Assembly: GCF_900636545.1 (NCBI RefSeq)
Contig: NZ_LR134290.1
Location: 1,302,001 to 1,366,000, forward strand
Length of the DNA: 64,000 nt
Direction: 5' to 3'
Origin: Pseudomonas mendocina
GTDB lineage: Bacteria > Pseudomonadota > Gammaproteobacteria > Pseudomonadales > Pseudomonadaceae
Made by a program: the position numbers and the translations under genes. The notes beneath the pieces are model-generated. The model saw only the letters and a list, made by a program, of their open reading frames with translations, was not told the origin of the DNA and did no database searches. Of the stretch, positions 45,043-53,196 are shown piece by piece (within the stretch, counting starts at the first letter, position 1; each line of letters starts with the position of its first letter).

Positions 45043-45606
45043 ATGAACATGCCAATGACCGTCGAGCAACTGCAGCAGGCCTGCGCCGCGGGTGATCGTT
45101 TCGACTATCTGTATTTCTGGGGGCACAGCCGAGCTGCAGGCGCGCCGGTTGGCAAGAGTTGCCTGAGTCAATGGTATCCCTCGGCCTTTACCCTCGACGG
45201 CATCCACTACGCCACGGCCGAGCACTTCATGATGGCCGGCAAGGCTCGACTGTTCGATGACGCCGAGGCGCTGGAGCGAATCCTGGCTGCGCGCACACCG
45301 AATGAGGTCAAGGCGATTGGCCGGCAAATCCGAGGCTTTGACGAAGCGCGTTGGCGTGAAAGCCGCCAAGCCATCGTCTTCGAGGGCAATCTCGGCAAGT
45401 TCTCGCAAGACCTCGAGCTGGCGCGATACCTGTTGGATACCGCGCCGCGTGTGCTGGTCGAGGCTAGCCCTGTCGATCCCGTCTGGGGTATCGGCCTGGC
45501 CGAGGGCGACTCGAACGTTCGTACCCCGGCCACCTGGCGTGGTCTCAACCTGCTGGGGTTTGCCCTGATGCAGGTGCGCGAGTGCCTGTTGAACGAGCCC
45601 GAGTGA
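45043..45606 (+). CDS. NADAR family protein (YbiA-like)
   Basis: 187 residues. I use the ATG at 45043 because AAGGA at 45032 is six bases upstream; an ATG at 45037 lies too close. The NADAR pattern is clear: YFWGHSR near the start, LSQWYPSAFTLDGIHYATAEHFMMAGKA, and VDPVWGIGLAEGD and TWRGLNLLGFALMQVRE at the end. E. coli YbiA hydrolyses the N-glycosidic bond of riboflavin intermediates, and related NADAR proteins reverse ADP-ribosylation of guanine. Which activity applies here is unknown. The gene stands alone and is divergent from the small exported protein gene. Confidence 0.88.
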   Translation: MNMPMTVEQLQQACAAGDRFDYLYFWGHSRAAGAPVGKSCLSQWYPSAFTLDGIHYATAEHFMMAGKARLFDDAEALERILAARTPNEVKAIGRQIRGFDEARWRESRQAIVFEGNLGKFSQDLELARYLLDTAPRVLVEASPVDPVWGIGLAEGDSNVRTPATWRGLNLLGFALMQVRECLLNEPE

Positions 45607-45672
45607 CTACCTCGCGAGGTTTGAGCGAGCCTCCCGTCGCACGTGGCGAGCAGCCGATGAGCGCCAGTGTGC

Positions 45673-47526
45673 TCAGTAGTGATACCAGCGCAGTTCCAGC
45701 TTCACCTCATTGACAGGGCTGGCCAGTTGGCTGAACTCACGCTGGGCGCTCAGGCGCAGGCCGAGGTTGCGTGATACTTCCCACTGCTGGTTGAGCGACA
45801 GGCGCCGGCGTACTTCGCCGTTGTGGAAGTAGTCGCCGGCTGCCTCCAGGGTCAGGTTGCCCAGCGGGTTGCGCCATAGCAGCCCTGCGTTGAAGCCCAG
45901 CGCTGGGGAAACGACCGCGGCAAAGTCCTCGTTATATTCCAGGCGGGTGGTGCCGAGGGCGAAGCCGAGCAGGTCGCGATGCAGCTCCCAGGTGGCGCCG
46001 GCGCCACCGCTGATATGGCCTACCAGCCGGCTATCGCCGCCTTCGCCGAGCACCCGCTCCAGGCCGCCGCCAACCTGCCAGGACAGCGGCTGAAGCAGGG
46101 CGTTGCGCGGTGTCAGCGAGCGGATATTGGCCAGGTCCAGGCGTTGCAGTTGCCAGTGGTTGTTCTCGTACTGGCGCAGCTTGAGCTGGAATATCTCGAT
46201 CTGCGCGCCCAGTGGGAAACCATCGAGGTTGTCGTTCAGGTCGTGGTAGGCCATGCGCAGGCCGTATTCGGCAAAGGCGCGATCATCGCGGCTGCCCCCG
46301 GCCAATTGCCAGGTGCGCGATTCGTGGCCTTCCTCGGGTAGTGGTGGGCGTTCCACCTCCAGCGGTGGCGGCGGGTTGCGGTTTATCGCGCCGAGCAGCT
46401 GGAAGCTGCGCTGGGCGTTGCTGCTGCGTTCTTCGTCATTGGCGTGGTAGCGCACCAGGCGAAAGGCCGCGTCCTGAGTCAATGCGCGACGCTCTTTGGA
46501 TATTGCGAGAAAATCGGCGCTCTCGAGTTGCGCCGGGTCTTCGCTCAGGCGCAGCGCCCAATTCTGCTCTTCACTTTCCAGCGGTTCGGCACGCGCCAGC
46601 AACTCACGTTCGCGTGACGGGCGATAGTCGATGCGCTCCACCAGCCCGGCGTCCTTGACTGCGCGAACGGTGTCGGTGGGGATGGCGGTAAGCGGGAAGT
46701 GCTCGGTCAGTTCGATGCCCGGGCGAGCGATTTCCAGCAGTTCGAGCAGGCGATAGGAGCAGTTCTCGTCGAAGAAGAAGTAGTCGAAGCGGATCTGCTT
46801 GAGTTCCCAGACGTGCTCGACCATACGCGCGGTTTCTTCCGGCGTCAGATTCAGTCGGTACTCCCACAGATCGCGGTTTTCCAGGCGATTGTATTCGCTG
46901 AGTTTGTCGCGGTACGGCACCAGGGCGAACAGGCCGGGGTAGCCGCCCATCAGCCCCCGCCAGGCGTAGAGGATGCTGTTGTCGTTGCCTTCGATGAAGG
47001 CACCGAAGTTCAGCGCGTAACTCAGTAGGGCGGTGTTGTGGCTGTCGATGTCGGGTTGGTCGATGCGCAGCAGGGTGTGGCCGAACATCGACGAGGGGCT
47101 GTTCAGGTAGGCCGCCGGGAACACCAGCACCGTGCTGTGCGGATTGACGTCGGCGAACCAGTTCCGATATTCGGCGCAGTCCGGGCTGGGGAGGTCATCG
47201 AGCTGTAATTGTGCCTTGAGCCAGCGGGTACGGGCCGGGTAGATGCATTGTGGGTGGCGGTCGCCCAGCTCGGTCGGCTGGTACAGGGCCTTGAGGGTCG
47301 CCTGCAGTTCGGCCGCCGGGTCGCTGGCGCCGTTCCCGGCGAGGAAGAAGTCATCGTCGTCGACATAGCTGCGCCAGCCGCCGAGTTTGCCGGTTTCGTA
47401 GTGGCCGAGGGCGATCCAGTACGGATCGGTAGCCAGCGTTTCGGCTGTGGTTGCGTGCAGGGGAAGGCTGAAGCTCAGGGCAAGGACGGCGAATATCCGT
47501 TTCAAGGTCGCTGTTCTTCTGGTCAT
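45673..47526 (-). CDS. DUF4105 (Lnb N-terminal-like) periplasmic protein
   Basis: 617 residues from the ATG at 47526 (MTRRTATLKRIFAVLALSFS), which gives a signal peptide ending near HATTA. The DUF4105 region lies at about residues 110-320: VLVFPAAYLNSPSSMFGHTLLRID, SYALNFGA, AWRGLMGGYPGLFALVPYRDKL and FFDENCSYRLLELLE. The C-terminal half looks like an outer-membrane beta-barrel, ending KLELRWYHY. The conserved Cys-His-type motifs suggest a papain-like hydrolase acting on the cell envelope, but activity has not been shown for this group as far as I know. Confidence 0.82.
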   Translation of the reverse strand: MTRRTATLKRIFAVLALSFSLPLHATTAETLATDPYWIALGHYETGKLGGWRSYVDDDDFFLAGNGASDPAAELQATLKALYQPTELGDRHPQCIYPARTRWLKAQLQLDDLPSPDCAEYRNWFADVNPHSTVLVFPAAYLNSPSSMFGHTLLRIDQPDIDSHNTALLSYALNFGAFIEGNDNSILYAWRGLMGGYPGLFALVPYRDKLSEYNRLENRDLWEYRLNLTPEETARMVEHVWELKQIRFDYFFFDENCSYRLLELLEIARPGIELTEHFPLTAIPTDTVRAVKDAGLVERIDYRPSRERELLARAEPLESEEQNWALRLSEDPAQLESADFLAISKERRALTQDAAFRLVRYHANDEERSSNAQRSFQLLGAINRNPPPPLEVERPPLPEEGHESRTWQLAGGSRDDRAFAEYGLRMAYHDLNDNLDGFPLGAQIEIFQLKLRQYENNHWQLQRLDLANIRSLTPRNALLQPLSWQVGGGLERVLGEGGDSRLVGHISGGAGATWELHRDLLGFALGTTRLEYNEDFAAVVSPALGFNAGLLWRNPLGNLTLEAAGDYFHNGEVRRRLSLNQQWEVSRNLGLRLSAQREFSQLASPVNEVKLELRWYHY

Positions 47527-47669
47527 GGCGATGGCCGAGCTTTGGCCAGGCTGCCGACTGGTGTCAAGGCAGTCGAACACGACATTTCGCGCAAGTGCTG
47601 ATCGGCGTCAGTCATGCGTGGCGCGCTGCGCAGCACACTGAGCGTTCTTCACAAGCAAGGAGAATGCTC

Positions 47670-48014
47670 ATGGCTCACCGTGATGTGCTGGATGCTCTGC
47701 TGCATGAATACACGACGCGCGCCGAGGCGATTCGCCGCGACCTGGCGCGCAGTCACTCGGCGGACTTCGCCGAGCAGGCGCAGCAACGGCAGAATGATGA
47801 AGTGCTCGAAGCGTTGCTGGTCGAGGCCGAACATGGCCTGCTGTTGGTGCGTCAGGCCCAGCAGCGACTGGCCGAGGGGCGTTATGGCGAATGCCTGTGC
47901 TGCTGCGAGCCGATCGAGGCGGCGCGCCTCGCCGCTCTGCCGGTGGCCGAATACTGCCTACGCTGCGCCGAAGACCTGGGTGATCACAGTAGCCAGGCGG
48001 CCAGACTGAAATAG
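47670..48014 (+). CDS. TraR/DksA-type zinc-finger protein
   Basis: 114 residues, start ATG at 47670 with AAGGAGA about seven bases upstream; an ATG at 47664 is too close to that site. A helical coiled-coil-like N-terminal part (HRDVLDALLHEYTTRAEAIR) is followed by the C4 zinc finger YGECLCCCEPI...AARLAALPVAEYCLRCAED. DksA-type proteins enter the secondary channel of RNA polymerase; the short length is nearer to TraR/YbiI-type members than to DksA proper. The 3' end overlaps the convergent transporter gene by 31 bases. Confidence 0.85.
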   Translation: MAHRDVLDALLHEYTTRAEAIRRDLARSHSADFAEQAQQRQNDEVLEALLVEAEHGLLLVRQAQQRLAEGRYGECLCCCEPIEAARLAALPVAEYCLRCAEDLGDHSSQAARLK

Positions 48015-48964
48015 AACAGCAACGTGCACAGGTCGGTGACTGCCAGGGTCACCGGCCCTGCGGCGATCTTCGGGTCGAGCCTCAGTGCGTGCAGCAGCGT
48101 CGGCACGCTGAGGCCGAGCAGGCAGGCTGCGCAGAGTGACAACAGAATGCTGCCGCCGATGATCAGGCCGGTCCAGGCTTCGTCGCGCCATAGCCAGACG
48201 ATCATCGCCACCAGGCTGCCGCAGGTGCTGCCGAGCAATAGCGCAGTCGGCAGTTCGTGGCGCAGGCTGCGCAGGTACCAGGCGAGATCGGGCCGGACGC
48301 TGCGTAGCGCCTGGATGGTCACCGACATCGATTGCATGCTCACGCTCTCGCCCAGGCCCAGCACCAGGGTGAGGAAGAAGGCGAGGACGATGCTCTTGGC
48401 CAGGGTCAGCTCGTAGAGGCTGGCCAGCAGGGCGCAGAGGGTACCGCTGGCAATGGTCGCCAGCAGCCAGGGAACACGCAGGCGGAAGGCCCAGAACGGT
48501 GAAGCATTGCCAACCTGGGCGACGTGAAAGCCCAGGGTCTCGAACAGTGCATCGGCCTGGTTGCGCTGGCGCAGGTCATGGCTTTCTTCGTTGAGCAGGG
48601 CGATATCCACCAAGCCGCACAGGCGCTGCTGCTCGTCCACGACTGGCAGCGCCAGGAAGCGGTGACGGATCAGCAACTGACAGGCGTCGAGGATGGTCGC
48701 GCGATTGGGCAGCGCGATCACGGCCGTATCCATCAGTTCGACCAGCTTGGCGTCCAGTGGCGCCGTGAGCAGGCGACGGCTGGGCAGCACGCCGATCAGG
48801 CGCTGCTCATCGTCGACCACATAGAAATAGATGATGCGCTCGCCCAGGCCCTGGGTGCGGATGTCCTCCAGCGCTTCACGCACGCTGAGCTGGTGATTGA
48901 GCGCAGCGTAGTCCTGGCGGGCGGCATGCAGGACGGGGAGATGCAGGTGTTGGGCACTGGACAT
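47984..48964 (-). CDS. Short MgtE-like magnesium transporter with CBS pair
   Basis: 326 residues. Two CBS motifs fill about 20-145 (IYFYVVDDEQRLIGVLPSRRLL and ALPVVDEQQRLCGLVDIALL), followed by five membrane segments with the MgtE pore pattern (LGESVSMQSMSVTIQ, AAGPVTLAVTDLCTLLFYFSLA). The N-terminal MgtE_N helical domain of full-length (about 450-residue) MgtE is missing. It should be a gated Mg2+/divalent cation channel in the inner membrane. It is convergent with the DksA-like gene, with 31 bases shared at the ends. Confidence 0.85.
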   Translation of the reverse strand: MSSAQHLHLPVLHAARQDYAALNHQLSVREALEDIRTQGLGERIIYFYVVDDEQRLIGVLPSRRLLTAPLDAKLVELMDTAVIALPNRATILDACQLLIRHRFLALPVVDEQQRLCGLVDIALLNEESHDLRQRNQADALFETLGFHVAQVGNASPFWAFRLRVPWLLATIASGTLCALLASLYELTLAKSIVLAFFLTLVLGLGESVSMQSMSVTIQALRSVRPDLAWYLRSLRHELPTALLLGSTCGSLVAMIVWLWRDEAWTGLIIGGSILLSLCAACLLGLSVPTLLHALRLDPKIAAGPVTLAVTDLCTLLFYFSLAAWLL

Positions 48965-49114
48965 GGCGGCTTTCGCGCAAGGAAGGTGATGGACAGCTTA
49001 TCCCGGCTCGGATTTTTCACCCTGAGCTGAATCAAACCTTGATCCCTTTCGCGCCACAGGCCCAGAATCACCCCATGTTTTTGCGGAACTTCCGCCCGCT
49101 ATAAAGGATCGCCA

Positions 49115-51597
49115 ATGTCCAAGCGTAGCCTCGATGCTTTGCGCCTTGCCCCCGAATCTCTGACCCGCCCCTTTGCTCCCGAGCAGTTCAACTTCAGCAG
49201 CACCGATGACCTCGAACCCTTCCGCGGTGTACTCGGCCAGGCCCGTGCGGTGGAGGCCTTGCAATTTGGCGTGGCGATGCCGCGCCCTGGCTATAACGTG
49301 TTCGTCATGGGCGAGCCCGGCACCGGGCGCTTTTCCTTCGTCCAGCGCTACCTCAAGGCCGAAGCCAAGCGCATGGAGACGCCGGCCGACCGGGTTTACG
49401 TCAATCATTTCGACGAGCCGCGCGAGCCACGTGCGCTGGAGTTACCTGCCGGTACGGCGAGCGACTTCATCGCCGACATCAACCAGTTGATCGACAACCT
49501 GCTGGCTACTTTCCCGGCAGTGTTCGAAACGCCGACCTACCAGCAGAAGAAGAGCGCCATCGACCGCGGCTTCAACAAACGCTACGACCAGGCGCTGGAC
49601 GTGATCGAGCGCTTGTCGCTGGAGAAGGGCGTGGCCCTGTACCGTGACAGCACCAATATCGCCTTCACCCCGATGGCCGACGGCAAGGCGCTGGACGAGG
49701 CCGAGTTCGCGCAGTTGCCGGAAGCTGATCGCGAGCGCTTCCACGCCGATATCGCCGCACTGGAAGAGCGCCTCAACGAGGAGCTGGCCAGCCTGCCGCA
49801 GTGGAAGCGCGAGTCGAGCAATCTGCTGCGTCAGCTCAATGAAGAGACCATCACTGTCGCCTTGCAGCCGCTGCTGGCGCCATTGTCGGAGAAGTACGCA
49901 GAAAACGCCGGTGTTTGCGCCTACTTGCAGGCCATGCAGGTCAACCTACTGAAAACTGCCGTCGAGCAACTGGTGGATGTCGACAAGGCTGACCCACAGT
50001 TGCGCAAGCTACTGGAGGAAATGTACTGCCCGAGCCTGGTGGTCGGTCACCACGCCAATGGCGGTGCGCCGGTGGTGTTCGAGTCGCACCCGACCTACGA
50101 CAACCTGTTCGGCCGTATCGAGTACAGCTCCGATCAGGGCGCGCTGTACACCAGCTACCGTCAATTGCGCCCGGGTGCACTGCACCGTGCCAACGGTGGC
50201 TACCTGGTGGTCGAGGCGGAAAAACTGCTCGGCGAACCCTTCGTCTGGGAGGCGCTCAAGCGCGCTCTGCATTCGCGCCAGTTGAAGATGGAGTCGCCGC
50301 TGGGCGATCTCGGTCGCATCGCCACCGTCACGCTCAACCCGCAGGTCATCCCGCTGCAACTGAAGGTCATCATCATCGGCTCGCGTCAGTTGTACTACGC
50401 GCTGCAGGATCATGATCCGGACTTCCAGGAGATGTTCCGCGTACTGGTTGACTTCGACGAGGACATCCCGCTCGCCGAGGAAAGCCTGGAGCAGTTTGCC
50501 CAGTTGATGAAAACGCGTACCTCGGAAGAGGGCATGGCGCCCTTGACCGGTGCTGCCGTGGCGCGCCTGGCCACCTACAGCGCACGTCTGGCCGAACATC
50601 AGGGGCGCCTCTCGGCACGAATTGGTGACCTGTTCCAGTTGGTCAGCGAGGCCGATTTCATTCGCCAGCTGGCGGGCGAGAAGATCACCGACGTCGGTCA
50701 TATCGAGCGAGCCCTCAAGGCCAAGGCCACCCGCACCGGGCGCGTCTCGGCGCGGATCATCGACGACATGCTGGCCGGCATCATCCTCATCGACACCAGC
50801 GGCGCCGCCGTCGGCAAGTGCAACGGCCTGACCGTGCTGGAAGTCGGCGACTCGGCCTTCGGCGTTCCGGCGCGGATTTCCGCCACGGTGTATCCGGGGG
50901 TAGCGGCATCGTCGATATCGAGCGTGAAGTTAGCCTCGGTCAGCCGATTCACTCCAAGGGGGTGATGATCCTCACCGGTTTCCTCGGCAGCCGCTACGCA
51001 CAGGAATTCCCCCTGGAAATCTCCGCGAGCATCGCCCTGGAGCAGTCCTACGGTTACGTCGACGGCGACAGTGCCTCGCTGGGCGAGGTGTGCACACTAA
51101 TTTCGGCATTGTCGCGCACGCCGCTCAAGCAGTGCTTCGCCATCACGGGCTCGATCAACCAGTTCGGCGAGGTACAGGCCGTCGGCGGCGTCAACGAGAA
51201 GATCGAAGGCTTCTTCCGCCTGTGCGAGGCGCGCGGCCTCACGGGTGAGCAAGGGGTGATCATCCCGCATTCCAATGTCGCCAACCTGATGCTCGACGAG
51301 CGCGTACTGCAGGCCGTGCGAGACGGTCAGTTCAACGTATATGCCGTGCGCCATGTCGACGAGGCGCTTAGCCTGCTGGTTGGCGAGGCGGCCGGCCATC
51401 CAGACGAGAAAGGGCGCTTCCCCAAGGGCAGCGTCAATGCCCGTGTGGTCGAGCGCTTGCGCGATATCGCCGAGATCGGTCTGGAAGAGGAAGGCAAGCC
51501 TGCCGAAGAGAAGGCGAAGGCCGAAGCCGAGTCGGCAGCAGCCAAGCCGGCCAAGGCACCGCGACGCAAGAAAGGCGAGGCTGACGCCGCGAGCTGA
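49115..51597 (+). pseudogene. Lon-type ATP-dependent protease, frameshifted
   Basis: The two parts, 49115-50965 and the in-frame continuation to 51597, together give an AAA_32/Lon_2-type protease of about 826 residues. The ATPase motif reads GEPGTGRFSF, with Arg in place of the Walker Lys, which I believe is usual in this group. The protease part has Ser in DGDSASLGEVC and Lys in GGVNEKIEGF. The frame is lost at 50896-50900: CCGGGGGTAGC has five Gs, while six would restore YPGGSGIVDIEREVSLGQP. The C-terminus is Lys/Ala/Glu-rich (about 40 residues). Either a real loss of function or a homopolymer error. Confidence 0.88.
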
Positions 51598-51671
51598 TCA
51601 GATCTTGCACGATTGTCCCGGATCGCCCGGGGCAGGCGTGCAGGTCTTATTGCTAACGCCTCATGCACAGA

Positions 51672-51696
51672 GTTATCCACAGATTGCGTGGATAAC
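51672..51696. promoter_or_regulatory. Pair of opposed DnaA-box sequences
   Basis: TTATCCACA at 51673-51681 is the consensus DnaA box; the inverted partner CGTGGATAA at 51687-51695 is one base off. They form a perfect nine-base inverted repeat GTTATCCAC/GTGGATAAC. They lie 66-90 bases before the small gene at 51762. Confidence 0.5.
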
Positions 51697-51761
51697 TTTG
51701 GCTTCACAGCGCAGGCGCTCGGGGTGTAGGCTGGAGGCTGGATTCCGCGAGGATAGCCGCC

Positions 51762-52115
51762 ATGTCGCGCAGCCTCTGCCTCACCCGTCAATGCCTGGGC
51801 CTGGTCACTCGCATCGAGTGCGTGATCCGGCCGATGGCCGGTAACAGCGGCCGCTGGATATTGCTCTGCGCGGCCGGCATGTCAGGTGCGCAACCCTCTG
51901 CGATCAAGGCGCAAGGCCCTTTCTATGGGCCTTTTGTCGCGGAAGGCGTACTTGATTCGATTGCCGATAGCCTGGCCTTGCAGGGATATGTCGAGTGCAG
52001 CGAGCCGCCCATATGGCGTTTGCACATGCAGGCCGAGCTGCGCCGGGTCAATGGCGAACGTACCAGCCCGCTTGGCGCATTGCAGCGCCGCCCCGAAACT
52101 GACGGGCACAGCTGA
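51762..52115 (+). CDS. Conserved small Pseudomonas protein of unknown function
   Basis: 117 residues, MSRSLCLTRQCLGLVTRIECVIRPMAG onwards, with GPFYGPFVAEGVLDSIADSLALQGY in the centre and WRLHMQAELRRVNGER near the end. I recognise this as a type of small protein kept in Pseudomonas, but know no function. No signal peptide or membrane segment; three Cys near the N-terminus. GAGG at ten bases before the ATG supports the start. Flanked on both sides by DnaA-box sequences. Confidence 0.75.
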   Translation: MSRSLCLTRQCLGLVTRIECVIRPMAGNSGRWILLCAAGMSGAQPSAIKAQGPFYGPFVAEGVLDSIADSLALQGYVECSEPPIWRLHMQAELRRVNGERTSPLGALQRRPETDGHS

Positions 52116-52169
52116 AACGCCTGGAACGACGACTGTCGGAGCGCTTGCAGCGCACTCCCTGTGGCAGGG

Positions 52170-52178
52170 TTATCCACA
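52170..52178 (+). promoter_or_regulatory. Third consensus DnaA box
   Basis: TTATCCACA in the gap between the small conserved gene and the UPF0114 gene, 80 bases before the UPF0114 start. It is an exact match to the DnaA-box consensus. Confidence 0.45.
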
Positions 52179-52257
52179 ATACGCTGGCGGCTTCTGCTGA
52201 TGCAGGGCGATGGGTATACTCGCCGCGATTTTCTCCCTTCCCTTCAGTGAGTCTTCC

Positions 52258-52749
52258 ATGGAACGCTTTATCGAAAACGCCATGTATGCATCGCGTTGGC
52301 TGCTGGCGCCGATTTACTTTGGTCTTTCTCTGGGTTTGCTGGCGCTGGCGCTGAAATTCTTCCAGGAAGTCTTTCATATCCTGCCGAACGTGTTCGCCAT
52401 GGCGGAGTCCGACCTGATTCTGGTGCTCCTGTCGCTGATCGACATGGCGCTGGTAGGCGGCCTGTTGGTGATGGTGATGATTTCCGGCTACGAGAACTTC
52501 GTCTCGCAACTGGATATCGACGAGAGCAAGGAGAAGCTCAACTGGCTGGGCAAGATGGACTCCAGTTCGTTGAAGATGAAGGTGGCCGCTTCGATCGTGG
52601 CCATCTCCTCGATTCATCTGCTGCGGGTGTTCATGGATGCTCGCAACTACGAGACCAATCACCTGATGTGGTACGTGATCATCCACATGACGTTCGTGGC
52701 CTCGGCGTTCGCAATGGGCTACTTGGACAAACTGACTAAGCACGATTGA
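52258..52749 (+). CDS. yqhA: UPF0114 membrane protein (YqhA family)
   Basis: 163 residues from the ATG at 52258 ([34 protein letters not shown]), with three to four membrane segments (about 12-32, 50-75, 107-125, 135-155). The [12 protein letters not shown] and [33 protein letters not shown] parts match the TIGR00645/UPF0114 family. Inner-membrane protein without an established function. A strong terminator follows. Confidence 0.88.
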   Translation: MERFIENAMYASRWLLAPIYFGLSLGLLALALKFFQEVFHILPNVFAMAESDLILVLLSLIDMALVGGLLVMVMISGYENFVSQLDIDESKEKLNWLGKMDSSSLKMKVAASIVAISSIHLLRVFMDARNYETNHLMWYVIIHMTFVASAFAMGYLDKLTKHD

Positions 52750-52768
52750 TCCAAGAGGCTTCAAGACC

Positions 52769-52799
52769 GCCCGTCCGAACAGACGGGCGTTTTGCTTTC
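52769..52799 (+). terminator. Intrinsic terminator after yqhA
   Basis: Arms GCCCGTC (52769-52775) and GACGGGC (52782-52788), loop CGAACA, then GTTTTGCTTTCT. Confidence 0.88.
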
Positions 52800-52820
52800 T
52801 GGGCTTGAGCTTTTTCTTTG

Positions 52821-52858
52821 TTGTACAAGAATTATATTTGTATAGGTTCTTGTATAAT
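52821..52858 (+). promoter_or_regulatory. Promoter with TGTACA/TGTATA repeats, likely light-control operator
   Basis: An AT-rich island in GC-rich DNA. It has a perfect -10 box TATAAT (52853-52858) but no good -35. Half sites: TGTACA (52822-52827), TGTATA (52839-52844) and TGTATA (52851-52856). A perfect inverted repeat TACAAGAA (52824-52831) / TTCTTGTA (52847-52854) covers the -10. B12-dependent MerR-type LitR/CarH/PplR repressors control photolyase genes through TGTACA-like half sites spaced about 12 bases apart, as I recall. The downstream operon contains a photolyase, so light control is the best reading. Confidence 0.6.
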
Positions 52859-52882
52859 TAAAAAAGCAGGAGGAAAGCCCAG

Positions 52883-53185
52883 ATGAATCTGCATGATCTA
52901 TCCAGTCACGCCCAGGCCGGGCGCATCGATGAACTCAATCTGATCTCGCTCGAGGGCGGTATCTATCTGCTCGAAGCGCGCATGGACGGCCGTGCGCATC
53001 CGATACTCAACGAGCGAGGCAGCACCTTGAGCCTGCGCTCGGTGGAGCATGCGCGCGACGTGCTGCAGGAAATGCCAACGCTGCCGTTCTTCCTGGTGCA
53101 CAGCTCGGTACATGACGAGATGTGCGGTATGCCATCGGCCGACAACAGTTTGCGCGTGCCCATCGCGTTTCGCTCTGGCTGGTGA
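52883..53185 (+). CDS. DUF6482 family protein
   Basis: 100 residues; GGAGG nine bases before the ATG. Sequence MNLHDLSSHAQAGRIDELNL, EGGIYLLEARMDG, STLSLRSVEHARDVLQEMP fits the small Pseudomonas DUF6482 family. No membrane segment. It is the first gene of the photolyase operon and shares its light-type promoter; the photolyase frame opens at the end of this gene (GTG at 53182 overlaps the TGA). Function unknown; frequent pairing with photolyases is suggestive. Confidence 0.8.
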   Translation: MNLHDLSSHAQAGRIDELNLISLEGGIYLLEARMDGRAHPILNERGSTLSLRSVEHARDVLQEMPTLPFFLVHSSVHDEMCGMPSADNSLRVPIAFRSGW

Positions 53186-53196
53186 CAGCACTGCAG

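Noticed and set aside
49300..49330. Walker A motif of the Lon-type protease with Arg for Lys, as a sign of inactivation
   Set aside because: GTGR is, as far as I recall, usual in the AAA_32/Lon_2 family and does not mark damage.
50890..50970. Programmed -1/+1 frameshift in the Lon-type gene
   Set aside because: A run of five Gs followed by TAGC lacks a slippery heptamer, stem and known precedent in this family; a lost base explains it better.
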